Shown here piece after piece: positions 1 through 11,474 of a DNA stretch of 64,000 nucleotides; the first letter of the stretch is position 1, and the number at the start of each line of letters is the position of its first letter. The stretch is from positions 10,555 through 74,554 of the forward strand of contig KB311873.1 of the NCBI GenBank assembly GCA_000328365.1. Direction: 5' to 3'. This DNA is from Capitella teleta (taxonomy: Eukaryota > Annelida > Polychaeta > Capitellidae). The translations under genes and the position numbers were made by a program. A model generated the notes under the pieces. It searched no databases and was not told where the DNA came from. It was given only the letters and a program-made list of their open reading frames with translations.

Positions 1-174
1 CGGCTTCCTCTGAAGAGAATGCAAATTAATTGAGAATGAAAAATATTATTTATTAAGGACAAACTCATATAACATTCACAATTTGAAAGTCTGTCGATTT
101 TGTAAGACGAATGAAAATATAGTATAAAATAAAACACCCGGCATCTCGAACAAAATTCATGGCAGCATCGTGGT

Positions 175-311
175 TTGTTTTTTGTTTTGTTTTGTTTTTT
201 GTTTTTTGTTTTGTTTTTTGTTTTTTTGGTTTTTTTTTGGTTTTTTTTTTTGGTTTTTTTTTTCGGTTTTTTGGTTTTGTTTTTTTTTGTTTTTTTTTTT
301 TTCTTTCTGGT
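175..311. repeat. T-rich low-complexity tract with spaced G
   Basis: Runs of 3 to 12 T separated by single or double G, with almost no other base for about 130 bp. It lies inside the intron of the lectin gene (A/C-rich on the coding strand). The open frames through it encode only Phe/Cys/Leu or Lys/Thr strings and are not genes. Confidence 0.85.
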
Positions 312-319
312 GTGTTCAC

Positions 320-441
320 CTCCACCAGCATGGCGCTGCTGTTGTCGATACACGATTGTTCTCCATCTGCGTAGTGTCTTTGCTTGTTAAAATAGTTGTA
401 ACATATTCCGCTGATTTCGGTCCATTGTGGTCCACAAGTAC
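320..441 (-). CDS. C-type lectin domain exon (partial gene at window edge)
   Basis: One exon of a C-type lectin-like gene. It begins after an AG acceptor in phase 1 (GT completing a Gly codon) and reads about 40 residues typical of the start of a C-type lectin domain: CGPQW, then CYNYF, then a stretch with an A/G..C motif (DGEQSC) and AMLVEV. A GT donor follows at about 319, giving a 122-nt exon ending in phase 0. The phase-1 entry is what one expects between a signal-peptide exon and an extracellular domain. The carbohydrate-binding half would lie beyond the left end of the window; another AG acceptor sits at about 10. The signal-peptide exon, upstream at higher coordinates, was not identified. 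The product should be secreted or membrane-bound; ligand unknown. Confidence 0.6.
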
Positions 442-530
442 CTGAAGTCATGCTTATGCTGTAGTACAAAACTCAATTCGTTCTATTTTGAGTAATTAAT
501 ACTTGTGTATAATAACTGTAGCTGCACCCA

Positions 531-722
531 CCACGCATGTGGAACGTTTTACCGGACCAATTGAGAAGTGCTGACTCTTTTAACCGTTTTAAAAGTCAAT
601 TGAAGACATTCTTATTTCGAGAATATTGTTATTCCATGTAACCCATTAATCGTTCTACCTTGTTTTATATTCTGTTTATCGTTATTTGGATTTTACGCTA
701 TACAAAATAAATTTTATTATTA
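531..722 (+). mobile_element. LINE 3' end fragment (non-LTR retrotransposon)
   Basis: A plus-strand frame reads PRMWNVLPDQLR, then a stretch with FNRFKSQLKTFLF, and a stop. This is the very C-terminal tail found in CR1/Jockey/L2-type LINE reverse transcriptase proteins (W-N-LP..IR...F...K..L). It is followed by about 90 bp of AT-rich 3' UTR ending in an ATT/TAT simple-repeat tail, as expected for a target-primed, 5'-truncated copy. It is related in motif to the copies at 6.9 and 8.6 kb but has a different 3' tail, so it is another subfamily. Confidence 0.6.
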
Positions 723-740
723 TATAATTATTATCATATA

Positions 741-766
741 CGAGGGTTGTTCGAAAAGTTCTCGGT
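741..766 (+). mobile_element. Mariner-like terminal inverted repeat (single end)
   Basis: The sequence CGAGGGTTGTTCGAAAAGTT, followed by CTCGG and preceded by TATA, has the look of a mariner-family terminus (CGAGGGT..TTC.AAAAGTTCTCGG). I found no matching opposite end and no transposase motifs in the next 2 kb, so this is at best a solo end or a decayed element. Confidence 0.35.
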
Positions 767-2699
767 TTATCATAGAACGTGCAACACCGGAGACATGAAA
801 TTTGGTACTTAAATACAAGTATTCATCAAAGATTGCTGCATTATTTCCTTGGCCCTGCGTCCTATATACGGAACAGCAAAGAAATACCCATAACTTGATA
901 AATCGCGGAAATAATATATTGAAATTTTAAGAGTAGTTAAACGGGATCAAGAGGCGGCTTGTGCCGGCTTCGAAATTGACATGCGTGTCAATTTCAGTCT
1001 TGTATAGGGTACAGCAGATTTATTGTTCAATCACAATTCACCCAAATAATAGACGTGTCGATTTCATTTTGTGACTGAGTAATCTGTATCCATGCCTCGA
1101 TCATTTGTCTGGCCTTGATTTATTTCGATGCCACAGATCGAAGCATCGCAATGGGAGACAATTGGGATGCTTGCTGCGAGCGGGAATGAACCACCATCTC
1201 GTCATCTTGGCATCCACCCGTCAACAATATCCCGTTTTATTTTTATCGCGATCGTGGCAAACGGGTACTGTCCGAGACAGAGCTAGGGCAGGCGGAGCTT
1301 AAGTGACCAATTAGCACCAGAACAAAACCATCCAGATTCCGGATCTCCGGAACCGATTATTCCCTTCTTCAGCAATCTTCAAATTGTGCATTTTTATTGT
1401 CGCGAGATAAGTGCGGAAACGTTTAAGCGTCGGCTTTCTGATGCTTCACGCTGCAATGCTATAAAATGTACACGTGTGTATGCATCTACGCATCAAAGGA
1501 CTAAACTGAAAACTGCATCACTGTCTTTAGAAATCAGAGTCAATTCATCGTCACGGTTCGATGCGGTTTTTGCAGCGTAAAGAACTTCAGTAAACTGAGA
1601 GAAGAGTGAAAGAGAGAATGAAGATAGTAAATTGACTGTTATGGCACAAGAACGAGGAAGTTGATGAAAGTTTAAACACGATACAAAACTGTAATTTTCT
1701 TTTTATAGAAGACAAAAAAAAATAATAATAATAAATAAATAAATAAATAAATAAAATAAAAACTAATAATGCGCTATTCAGAATAATTTGTTCTTTTATC
1801 TAGTCATATAGATTAATTTTTATCGTGTTCATGTCTTGTGAATGGGTGTTACGTGTATGTGTTGTGCACAAATTGAAGTTGGGCGGAAGTCACCGAAGTC
1901 CCCAACGACTGATGCTTTGTCGAATACTGAATGGCTAATTGATACATATGTATATTCACGCCGATCAATGCGTTGTCACCTCCAAATTATACATACACAA
2001 CATAAGATGTACATTTTCATCAAATGTTAAATGTTGTGAAATGGGTGGAACGAAAAAAAAAAGTGAAAGATCCATGAAAAGTAAAATCCATAAAATTACC
2101 ACAGCAACAAATTCAATCGAAAAACTTTCAAAGTAAATGGACTGATGAAAAAAGAAATTGCATCAATTCTCTCGTCAATGACCATTTCTTTCGGCAATCG
2201 CCTGATTATTTCTCCCATATGTGTGCGACGTGCGTAATTCGTTTCTTATATCATTTTCGATCTAGCTCTCAGTCATCGTATCATTGCGGTAATCTTCGGA
2301 CGTTTAGCCTCGAAGTCCGATCATACCACTGTCACTTAATTGTATCGTATCTTACATATCTTATCTGTTAGTTGCTAGGATGACTGTCGGCCATCAACAT
2401 TAAGCTGTGTAGCCATTGGAGGTGGCCGTCTGGCTGGCATCTATCTTTCAGGCTTCTTAGGAGGTCATTGACCTCGAGAGTGAATAGTAGACGTTGGAGA
2501 TCATTGCCAATGCAGTCACAATTGCAGTTCTAAGGATCATTCGTGTGCATCGGTAAACTGCTGCGATAGCATGATCCATTGTCGCTCCGTATCCAAGTTC
2601 TGTCATCTTCTTTACATGAGTACATTAAGTAATTATTAACTTTAAATAGGAAATTCCAAGGCATATAAAATTCCCCGCAAATGAGCATTCGTTGAGAGC
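767..2699. other. Intergenic, no gene seen
   Basis: Only short open frames without recognisable motifs or splice context. It includes a (TAA)/(TAAA) microsatellite at about 1722-1760. No tRNA or other RNA gene recognised. Confidence 0.6.
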
Positions 2700-2771
2700 G
2701 TGTTATAATTTCAGTTGCGTTTCAGAACTGCGCAATATCATTCAGCACCAGCGTCAGCGTGGCTGTGGAAA
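2690..2771 (+). other. Possible 5' UTR exon of the TMEM53 gene
   Basis: A stretch ending CTGTGGAAA is followed by a strong donor GTGAGTG at 2772, and the TMEM53 start exon 2 kb downstream begins after an AG acceptor with a short untranslated leader. This is the best donor I noticed upstream, but only the donor sequence supports it. Confidence 0.25.
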
Positions 2772-4016
2772 GTGAGTGCTTTGTTCCTTTACTCCCAAAT
2801 TACGATTGTTGATACATGTACAATGAAATTGGTACATTAATCCACTGCATCAGTGACCCTCTAGTTTTGTCCTTGAGGGATATTATTTGCAGAACATGGT
2901 TATATATAATTAGTATTCAGAGTGAAGAAAATTGTGAAATTCCACGGCAAAACGTGCCCTTTTCGCGATGATCTGTTTTTCATATCATGTCGTGCCTTTC
3001 CATAATTTGTAGATGATATGTACACGGTAGCTAGGGCTTCGTACACAGAGCTGACCACGTAAGTAACATGCGCGAACAAGACTATTAAGACACAGTGACA
3101 TACTTATAGTCTTATAACTTACCATGTCGTAAGTTCATAACTAGTTCTAAACAACATGCAAACCCTAATTAATTGCTCGATCACAAGAAAAGGAGATGCC
3201 GCTAGAAATGGCCTAGTAGCCATAATCTGTGGGGATGATGGATCTAATTACCAATATAGTCTTGGAACGAGACTAGAAATGGCCTGATCCGCGTCGATGA
3301 GTGCTGGCGAATGTTACTATATTTTGTATTGTCATCATGTAATTATTTAATTATACAGTACTTCCGATTGAAAAGCGAACGTTATGATTGACTCGGTAGC
3401 CAAGCATCGTAAGGTACAATGTACATCCAGTCGAAATTCGATTACCTTTATTACTTAAACAAATATTGAAAGGGCGAATTTCATAGAAGTTAACCGCATA
3501 TTCGATTAGTTTAGTTGTGAGATTTGCAGTGTAACTGTAGTTGTAGACATTTAGCGCTCGCTTATCTCCTATTTCGGTTTTTATGGGCGATAATATGGTC
3601 ATTCCCTTGATCACTTGATCATAACATATCATTTTCATGCGGGGATTTTTTCATAAGCCAATCATCACCGGTGAATAATCATAACGCACTCGACCTAGTC
3701 AGTCTGAATATAATACAGTCACTGTTAGCTCCCCAGGGGTAGCGGAGCGGTTCGAGGCAAGTCACCGTACACGATTTCTAAATCAATATTCGCGTTATAT
3801 CACTAACTATAACTTCCTCTTGTTTTCCTAATTAGCGTATGTCTGTAAGACTTCCTTTATTAGAAGTCTAAAGGTACATGTAGTTGAATGCTGTTTTCTT
3901 AGCATAATAACCGTCATGCCCTGAGTCTTTTATTCCTTTATATCCAGTTCTTATCAGATGCATTGGAAGCTCCCCATCATTGATCAATTATTGCTACCTA
4001 GGTGTGAGGAGTGAGC

Positions 4017-4395
4017 CCCCCTCATTGCTTCCAGACCGATGAATGACCCAGGCAGCCCACTTCATCGCTTCTAGACCGATGAAGATCTGGGTTGGCTCGG
4101 TCAATCATCGGTCTGGAAGCGATGTGGGGGGGCTGGCTGGGTCAATCATTGGTCTGGAAGCGATGAGGGGGGCTGGCTGGGTCAATCATCTGTCTGGATG
4201 CGATGAAGGGGGCTGGCTGGGTCAATCATCAGTCTGGAAGCGATGAGGGGGGCTGGCTGGTTCAATCATTGGTCTGGAAGCGATGAGGGGGGCTGGCTGG
4301 GTCAATCATCTGTCTGGATGCGATGAAGGGGGCTGGCTGGGTCAATCATCGGTTTCGAAGCGATGAGGGGGGCTGGCTGGGTCATTCATAGGTCA
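4017..4395. repeat. 40-bp minisatellite with inverted units at its left edge
   Basis: About eight direct units of roughly 40 bp built on GGTCTGGAAGCGATGAGG plus GGCTGGCTGGGTCAATCAT run from about 4086 to 4395. Unit variants alternate: the version containing TGTCTGGATGCGATGAAG recurs exactly 120 bp apart (4191 and 4311), so there is a three-unit higher-order repeat. The first two units (about 4017-4085) are the reverse complement of the rest, making a head-to-head junction. Open frames through it are by-products. Confidence 0.9.
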
Positions 4396-4867
4396 TGTAT
4401 ACTTCAGCTATTCAAATACATTTTTGTCTTTCAAACCCTCTATTTCAGTTATTCTTTGAGTATTTCTCATCATAGCGTAACTCAGTGCAGTCACTGTAAA
4501 TCTAGTGCAAGCATTCTCCTTTCAGTCAATGTAATTTGCGTTATGAATATATAGGCTCACCAGGTCCGATTCGTTATGATTTTTCATTCATCAGTGATGT
4601 CACATCCTCATCGATGATTGCCCCCTTGATTTTTTTTGCGTAGGTGTCAGATGATTTCATCTAGTCCATGGTATATACCAAATGACACATTAAGAAAATG
4701 TCATTAAAATGACAAAACAGTCTGAAAACTAAGATGTAATAATTGAATACTTATTAAAATAACAAGCAAAAAAATACACCAGAAAAATTGAGGTTAACTT
4801 GTAATGCATTTACTAATTCATAACCATAATTATTTTCTTTCTTACAGTGATCAGACAGGCAGCGAAG

Positions 4868-5726
4868 ATGAGTGACAAGTCAATATATCGGATCGTTTAC
4901 CCTCAGAATAAATTGGAAGCAGCTGTACGCGAGGACACCACGGTTCCTGTTGTGTTGATGCTGGGGTGGTCCGGCTGCTCCGATAAATCTCTGAAGAAAT
5001 ACAGCGATATCTACCAGGAAAAGTGAGTCAATTTTTCATTCAAGTACTCAGAACCTCAAAGTGTACACTTTTCACAGATGCATAGTCATCCGTTCATTTG
5101 CTCCGGTTGGCGCAATCTTCTTCAAACGAGGAGAGCTGTCGTCTCTGGCGGCCAATTTGCTCTCGGCTATAATTGACCTGCAACTGACCTCTCATCCGCT
5201 GTTTGTGCATTTCTTCAGCAACGGAGGAGGCGGGGTATACTCAAGAATCCTGAATCACCTGAAGACCTCTGCCTACTTCGACATCACAATCAGCGGCACC
5301 ATAATAGACAGTGCTCCGGCTGAGCACAGCATTTCGGTTGCTATGAAAGCCCTCAGGGCATCGCTCAAACTCAACTCAATTCTGAAATATTTCATAATGG
5401 CTCTGTTTCTGATGGTGGTCTGCATTCAGACCGTTATGGGTTTTGTTATGTGTTTAGCCGGTCTTAAATCAAGTGAGTCTCTGCAGGAAACTCTGGTCAG
5501 GGATAACACTAGCTGTCCACAGCTATTTTTGTACTCCAAATGTGATGAAATTTGTAGTTATTTAACTGTAGAGAATGTGATGCAAGCGAGAATTAAGTCT
5601 GGGGTTGATGTTAGATCCCTCTGTTGGTTGGATTCTCCCCATGTGGCGCATCTGAAAGTTCACCGTGAGGCGTACATCACCCAGTGCTTACAATTTATAG
5701 ATCATTGTTTGGATTCTAGGTTGTAA
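4868..5726 (+). CDS. TMEM53: TMEM53 family protein (DUF829), two coding exons
   Basis: Exon 1 runs 4868-5022 (start ATG, ends GAAAA before GTGAGT); exon 2 runs 5078-5726 after TTCACAG; the intron is 55 nt. The join gives 267 aa, close to the roughly 277 aa of vertebrate TMEM53 (NET4). Recognisable family blocks: VVLMLGWSGCSDKSLKKYS in exon 1; CIVIRSFAP straight after the splice; the hydrolase-like elbow HFFSNGGGG (family FSNGG); IDSAPAE; a hydrophobic segment around residues 160-185; LYSKCDEI; and a terminal AHLKVH block. The family are alpha/beta-hydrolase-fold proteins of the ER and nuclear envelope; in vertebrates TMEM53 restrains BMP-SMAD signalling. Membrane location here is inferred from the family. 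A 5' leader starts at an AG acceptor at about 4848, so the gene probably has an upstream untranslated exon. Confidence 0.9.
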
Positions 5727-6909
5727 AATAATATGAAAAACTGTCTATGCCATCATATTGGATAAAGCAGCTGCATTTGTAAAACCTTATGCATGCCATA
5801 AATGATACCAATGCATATTTTTACATTCTTCTATGCATTCCTTTGTAATAAGTCATAATTTTATCACATAATTGCCATAATGCATGTCATAGAATATAAC
5901 ATTGTGATTAATTGAATTCGGGCTCACTTTTTTTTTTTCGCTTTCCACTGGATATTGCCTGTGCGTGTATGTATTGGTTTGCAATCACGGTACGATTCCA
6001 ATCCATATATGATTGGCTGGGGCATATAATGCATATTCCAATTCCATCATATAATATGTATGCACAACGACATTACATATGCATAAAATTATATAAATGA
6101 GAAGAATATATAAATAAGTAAAATTATACAAAAATTTGTAACTTAAAAACGTTCAACATGAATAAAAATAAAAATACAATGTAATGACAAGTTTAAAAAA
6201 AAAAAAAAACGAATCAAGTGAGGTCACTGAACGAAGATTAAAAGTTAGCTTATTCCAATGGTGTGCTCCTATTCTAGGAGTGTGCTGAATAAAAATAGAA
6301 TTGTTGATTGAATTAATGTGCATGGATCAATTACACAAAAGCACACAGCAAGCACCTAAATCTCTTCCGATCAACAGAAGGAATATATAAGGAATATATA
6401 TATATTGTTCTACCCTCGCACAGTGCATTACCCAAAATGACAGAATTAACCAATCGCGGGCAATTTCAACTGTAACCTATATGTTTATCTAACCCAAAGA
6501 CGAGCCTTACTTAAATCATTTTTCAACCGACTGTATGGTAACTGTAAGCTAAGGTGTACGTACTACGTACATGTATGTGTCTGCACAATTCACGGAGAGC
6601 CATTGTTTGGTCATCTGACATTTATGCCAAACATTTCTCGTCGGCTTTGATTCTGATTTGTTTTCCCTCCCAAAGAAGTCGGGATTTGTCAGTCAGGGTG
6701 GCATATGTAACTGCATGTAAGGAAAATATATTATATATCATGATTTAATTAATAACAATGCTCATGATTAATTCGGTTTTGCGCATGGGTGGAGGCATGG
6801 GTAATGTCCGCGATAAGGTGGTGATGGCGAGAACGCACTGAACATAATGGACACTGAACATAATGAACAACGCCCCCTATTAGAACTTATAAGCCCCCTG
6901 TTTAGAACT
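5727..6909. other. AT-rich intergenic DNA, no gene seen
   Basis: 3' flank of TMEM53. Contains AT-rich simple sequence and a short near-duplication of TTAGAACTTATA at about 6880-6915 just before a LINE fragment. No supported coding or RNA gene. Confidence 0.6.
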
Positions 6910-6914
6910 TATAT

Positions 6915-7322
6915 CACCTTTTACCAGGACTGAGTCTTTTAAAGCGTCATTTTTTAACAGAGTCGTTCAATTGTGGAATATTTTACCTTTGGAAATTCGA
7001 GGCTCTTCATCGCCCACTGTTTTTAAATCAAAACTTATGCTTTTTTATACCATCAAATTGAACTCTTATGATGTTGATAATTCTTGCACTTTGAATTCAA
7101 CCTGCAGATGCACCGGTTTTTACCATACCTGATACTCTTTTTACTTGATTGTTTTATATTATTTTACTTGCTGTACAAATTCACTCTTTTGTTTTATTTT
7201 GTTAAAATTTGTAGCTGGCAGTTTTATATAGGCTGTGCCTGTCCTGCCATGCCATTGCATGTAATGTTTCATTGATTGCATGCATGAAGTTCAATAAATA
7301 AATAAAAAAATAAAAAAATAAA
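6915..7322 (+). mobile_element. 5'-truncated LINE (same family as the 8.6 kb copy)
   Basis: The plus frame reads TESFKASFFNRV, LWNILPLEIRG and VFKSKLMLFY, the C-terminal tail of a CR1/Jockey/L2-type LINE protein. It is followed by an AT-rich 3' UTR ending GCATGCATGAAGTTCAATAA and a (TAAA)n tail. The 3' UTR shares GGCAGTT, CTGTCCTGCCATGC and the GCATGCATGAAG end with the copy at 8.6-9.5 kb, so both derive from one LINE family. Only the last few hundred bases are present here. Confidence 0.7.
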
Positions 7323-8619
7323 TTAGCGCCTCGTGCGCAATATGTGGAGGACTGCTGCATTCAGGCGAACGGGGGGGCCAATCTTTAGCTCTGAATGGTC
7401 TAATGCGAAAAGACAAGTAATTGTGCAACAACAGGAGCTATCATCAGCCGCACAAATAATTAAGTTGCTGCACTTCATTGCATTTGTCGTTCACCTCGCT
7501 ACTTCCAAGGAGGCAATCTCTGTCAAGCAAACGTCCATGCAGCTTAACTGTTCCGAGTATCATTCATGCGTCAACATGACTCAAGCTAAGACGGCCGGCC
7601 AACGCCCTACATTATATGGCACCTCTTTTTATAGTAGTCGTCTGTGGAAATGGCAAAATGTTTAAAAGACGTGACATGCTACACTTGTTATTACTGCACC
7701 CTCGTTCTCATTCAACATTGATTCATATATATAATATCTTTCTGAACTGTTTGAATTTAGATTTGCAACTATCATTCCTTTAAGTTGTTCACACTTTTTT
7801 ATGGTGCTAGTAGAATTTGCTCCATAAATTACTCTGTTGTGTTTAACAATATGAAAACAGGTCTATTTTTATCCAAGAAACCGTCATTTTATTGCCTTGA
7901 ATTTTGTGTTCTACTTAGTACAGTAAGCCTATTCCACATAACTGAACATTCCGGATTCGTAATGTTCAGTTATAAAATTCTACAAAGTAGGCGCACAAAA
8001 CATGAACGTGCATTGTACATACGTGATATATACCGGTACATAATATGCTTTTAAAAAAAGGCCTATAATAGAGATTTTTTAGGGAGAATTCGAAAAAGAA
8101 CAGCAAATCATCAAGAAGAAAAAAGGAGAAACGTTGAAAGAATTTGCGAAATGGCGCAAAAATAACTGGGTTTTCCCTTAAACAGAGACAAATAGGATGA
8201 AATAATTATGTCATTTTCTTCAAGGACTAAACAGCGCACGGCCTCACTCTAATAAGAAAACTATTAAAATTCACAAAACTCAAAATAATCACTAATCTAC
8301 GCAATTAATTGCGTTAATTATCACCGTGACCTTGAACTTAGAGCAACTTAGAGCTAATCACTTAAAAATCCGTATTTAGTAGATTGCATATACTAAGTGT
8401 ATACTGTGTTATTTTCATTGCAACATATATTTACACCGATTTCTAGGAAGCCCATCATTGCAAGGAGCATCTCCGTTCGCCCTTAATTCAACGAATCAAC
8501 CATCGTCATCACTTGGACGCAGGATCCGCAGATTCCTGTAGAACACGCACTTTGGCTACGCCGTTGCATGCGCGGGAGGTGTGGGTGACCTCAGAGATGG
8601 CCCAAGCGTCGCGCATGAT
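7323..8619. other. Intergenic, no gene seen
   Basis: Open frames of 110 and 89 codons occur here but show no family motif, no splice context and biased AT-rich composition. Treated as non-coding. Confidence 0.5.
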
Positions 8620-9545
8620 GCTGCGAATTCACGATGAATGGTGTTATTCTAGACCATGTCAATGTTTTTAAAGATCTTGGAGTTTTCATTGATCAAACTT
8701 TGTCATTTTCAACTCACATCGAGTCTACCATTTTAAAATGCAATAAGATGTGCGGTGCATAATCAAGCGTACTATTGCTTTTAATGTACCAATCAATGTT
8801 AAATCCTCTCTTTTTATGTCCCTATGCCGTAGCCATTTAGATTTTGTCTCTCCTGTTTGGTCTCCTCATCTTAAAAGTAAATTCAAACAAATTGAATCCG
8901 TCCAACGATCGATGACACGTTTTATTTTAAATAATGCTGACTTATCTTACATCAATTGAGCGATTTCAATTTCTTGAAATTCTACCTCTTTCGTTCAGAC
9001 GAGAAATTACTGAACTTTTATTTTTATTCAAATACTTTAACGGTGCCATGAATGTTGATTTTACTTCTATAGTTGCAAAACGCTGTTTCAATGCCCGACT
9101 GCGTTCGTTCCATTTGAGCTTTTGACGCCAACCCCAAGGACTGATTCCTTTATAAATGTTTATTTTAATAGAGTTGCTCACATGTGGAATATTTTACCTC
9201 TTGAAATTCGCTCGTGTTTATCTGTGTTTACTTTTAAAACAAAACTATTACCTTTTTATTCGAACAAAATGTGTTTTTATGATGTCAATAACTCATGCAC
9301 GTGGACTCGTGGACTTCTACCTGTAGATGCAATGGCTTTTGCCCTACTTAATTTTACCCTAATTTCCATGACACATATTCTTTGTTGCCATTGTATTTTT
9401 TGTTGTTGTTAAGCTGGCAGTTCTTATAGGTTTTCCTGTTCTGCCATGCTGTTGCCTGCATTGTTTTTATTATACATATTATTTTTGCATGCATGAAGCT
9501 TAATAAATAAATAAATAAATTAATTAATTAATTAATTAATTAAAA
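8620..9545 (+). mobile_element. LINE reverse-transcriptase C-terminal region and 3' UTR
   Basis: The plus frames give FKDLGVFIDQTLSFSTHI, then KSSLFMSLCRSHLDFVSPVW, then KQIESVQRSMTRFI, a diagnostic post-RT domain order of CR1/Jockey/L2 LINEs (KDLGV, SL.RS.LDY.S.VW, IE.VQR..TR.I). These are followed by FNRVAHMWNILPLEIRS and FKTKLLPFY and a 3' UTR ending GCATGCATGAAGCTTAATAA with a (TAAA)/(TTAA) tail. The frame shifts several times (for example near 8750, 8950 and 9125), so the copy is dead. The catalytic RT core is missing upstream; it is 5'-truncated at about 8620. Confidence 0.8.
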
Positions 9546-9884
9546 GTACTGTTTTTTCGACTGTTTTTCCTGGATGACTCATTTATTGTATCTGTTAAAA
9601 CTATTTATCACTTTGATGCGGGTTCTCCTCGATGGCTAAAGGCGTTGGAGGCTGTTAATGAAGCTATAAAAACATAATCTGAAACGGCGTGGTCTGAAGT
9701 AGACATTTACTTCTTTGAAAGTTCGTAAAATTACACACCCTGCGCCTGGTTAAATTGCACCCCAAAATATCACAAACAGATAAACTTATTACTTTTGCAG
9801 AAATGTTTACAATCACTTTATTAATTACATATACATGTATCATGTAACTAAGATCAAGAAGTGATCATTATATTTTTTTACTAA

Positions 9885-10842
9885 TTAGCTGTAAGATAAA
9901 AAATGCGATCGATAAGGGCGAATCATGTCTCCATGTAACAGCAACACCATACAAATTTGAACTCCGGACTGGACCCACGTTCTAGAATACAATTCATGTT
10001 TGCGCCAACGGTTCCTGTCCTCTTGCATGTATGTAGGCCTACAACTCAAAACGGGCCCCGTCGCTGAATGCAACATTCTGCCATTGGGCATTCTGGATTC
10101 GGAGGTGGGTCCTGGCCCAGTTGAGGCGAGCTTCCCGGTGTCTGTCGGTGAGCAGGAGCTTTCAAACAAGCCTCCTGGCTCTATGGCCAGCCAGCCTGGA
10201 TCAGTGTGGCGTTCACCAGTGTCTGGGAAACCCGGACTTCGCTGGTTTTCTGCCATCGAGCTCGTTGTTGTCGCCATGGTGTACTCGCAAAGACGAATCA
10301 GAAAGCGATCGTTTCTTCCTGAAGTCTTTACTGGGCGACCTGGTCGAGGTCTCTGTGTTTGTCTTCCAGTCTGATGATGCCTTTGAAAGATCTTGCTGAC
10401 TGTTCTCTTTGTGATACCCACTTGTCCTGCAATTGTTTTCTCTTTGAACCCATATCTCGGCAGTGCTACAACCTCAGACCAATTGGCTCCATCAAGTTGT
10501 CGAATAATTTTTTTAAAGATGTGATCCAAAATAGAGAGTAATCGCTAGATTCGATCTGGAGATATGAAGTGAAATGTTCGACAATCTGAACTGAATTTTA
10601 TAGCCAGAAATCTTGTCATTTTTCGGTGTGTAGGTGTTTTTCGATCATACATGGCCATATATGAGGATATTACCGTCAAATTTGCACGCAACTTGCTCAT
10701 ATGGGTGAGCTATCGAAAAACTCAAACGACACTAAAATCGCAGGAAAAAAATGCAGTACATGTATGATGTACATGTATCATTGAAATTCGTTGGAATCGT
10801 TAACATGGAGAAAATAGACTACTTTTGGCCCACTCTGTATAT
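9885..10842 (-). mobile_element. Decayed Tc1/mariner-type DNA transposon
   Basis: On the minus strand a 214-codon frame begins with an N-terminal helix-turn-helix region, including GFKEKTIAGQVGITKRTVSK and RPRPGRPVKTSGR, as in Tc1-like transposases. A neighbouring frame reads ARLNWARTHLRIQNAQW and VAFSDGARFEL, matching the Tc1 catalytic region around the second acidic residue (F-SDE, here SDG), so the key Glu is lost and the frame has shifted at least once. Upstream at 10819-10842 lies ATACAGAGTGGGCCAAAAGT (minus strand), a typical Tc1/mariner terminus next to TA. I did not find the other terminus. The element is inactive. Confidence 0.75.
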
Positions 10843-11031
10843 GTATATTCCCTATTTGTTTCTGTTACATGTACTTTATTTATCTTTTCTTTGTTCTTTT
10901 CTTCCTCATTGAAGTGGATCAATATTTCATTGTGTGAACTAAACGTTTATTCATATAAATACCACGTTATAATAAGTAATAGCTAACATATGGAGCTTAT
11001 AATAACATAGATCTCATTGTAAGATCCAGCC

Positions 11032-11474
11032 TTAAAGAGGACCCCTGTTCATTTTGGAACCTTTTTTAAATGATTCTATGAGCTTTTTTTGAGTGACAAG
11101 AGACCAATTTTAAACAATTCGGACATCTGTGAATAATATTCCAGACAAATCAAAAGAAGAATTTCTTACTTAGGCAGAATAGTTTGAAACGAGATGAATG
11201 CGAGATTTCTTCTGTGAGAACTGCTGAAAGATCTGCTCACTCGACGGCTCCCATTGAAAACAATAGAAGAGTTACGTTTATGACATCACAATGGTATGAA
11301 AGCGAACGCGAGAAGAAAGCGAGATTTAAAACCTCTCAAATTCGATGCATCGAGGAATTAGCTCACAGCAAGCGTATTGTTAAAAAATACGTCAGTTATA
11401 AAGGCGTATTGGTCTTTTGGGATGCATCCTTTATCATCCGTTACTAGTTCAAAACAATCAGAGGTCCTCTTTAA
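11032..11474. mobile_element. MITE with TTAA flanks (piggyBac-type target site)
   Basis: A 435-bp element (11036-11470) has inverted ends: left AGAGGACCCCTGTTCATTTT followed by GGAAC, and right, read inward, AGAGGACCTCTGATTGTTTT followed by GAAC. Both ends are flanked directly by TTAA (11032-11035 and 11471-11474), the target duplication of piggyBac-superfamily elements. The piggyBac terminus usually begins CCC, which this lacks, so the superfamily is inferred from the TTAA only. The 87-codon open frame inside has no transposase motif. Confidence 0.65.

Noticed and set aside
170-445. Overlapping 71-91 codon plus-strand frames rich in Phe/Leu
   Set aside because: They are translations of a T/G low-complexity tract and the complement of a lectin exon.
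3739-3770. tRNA-like box A (TAGCGGAGCGG) at about 3740
   Set aside because: No box B at proper distance and no cloverleaf could be drawn.
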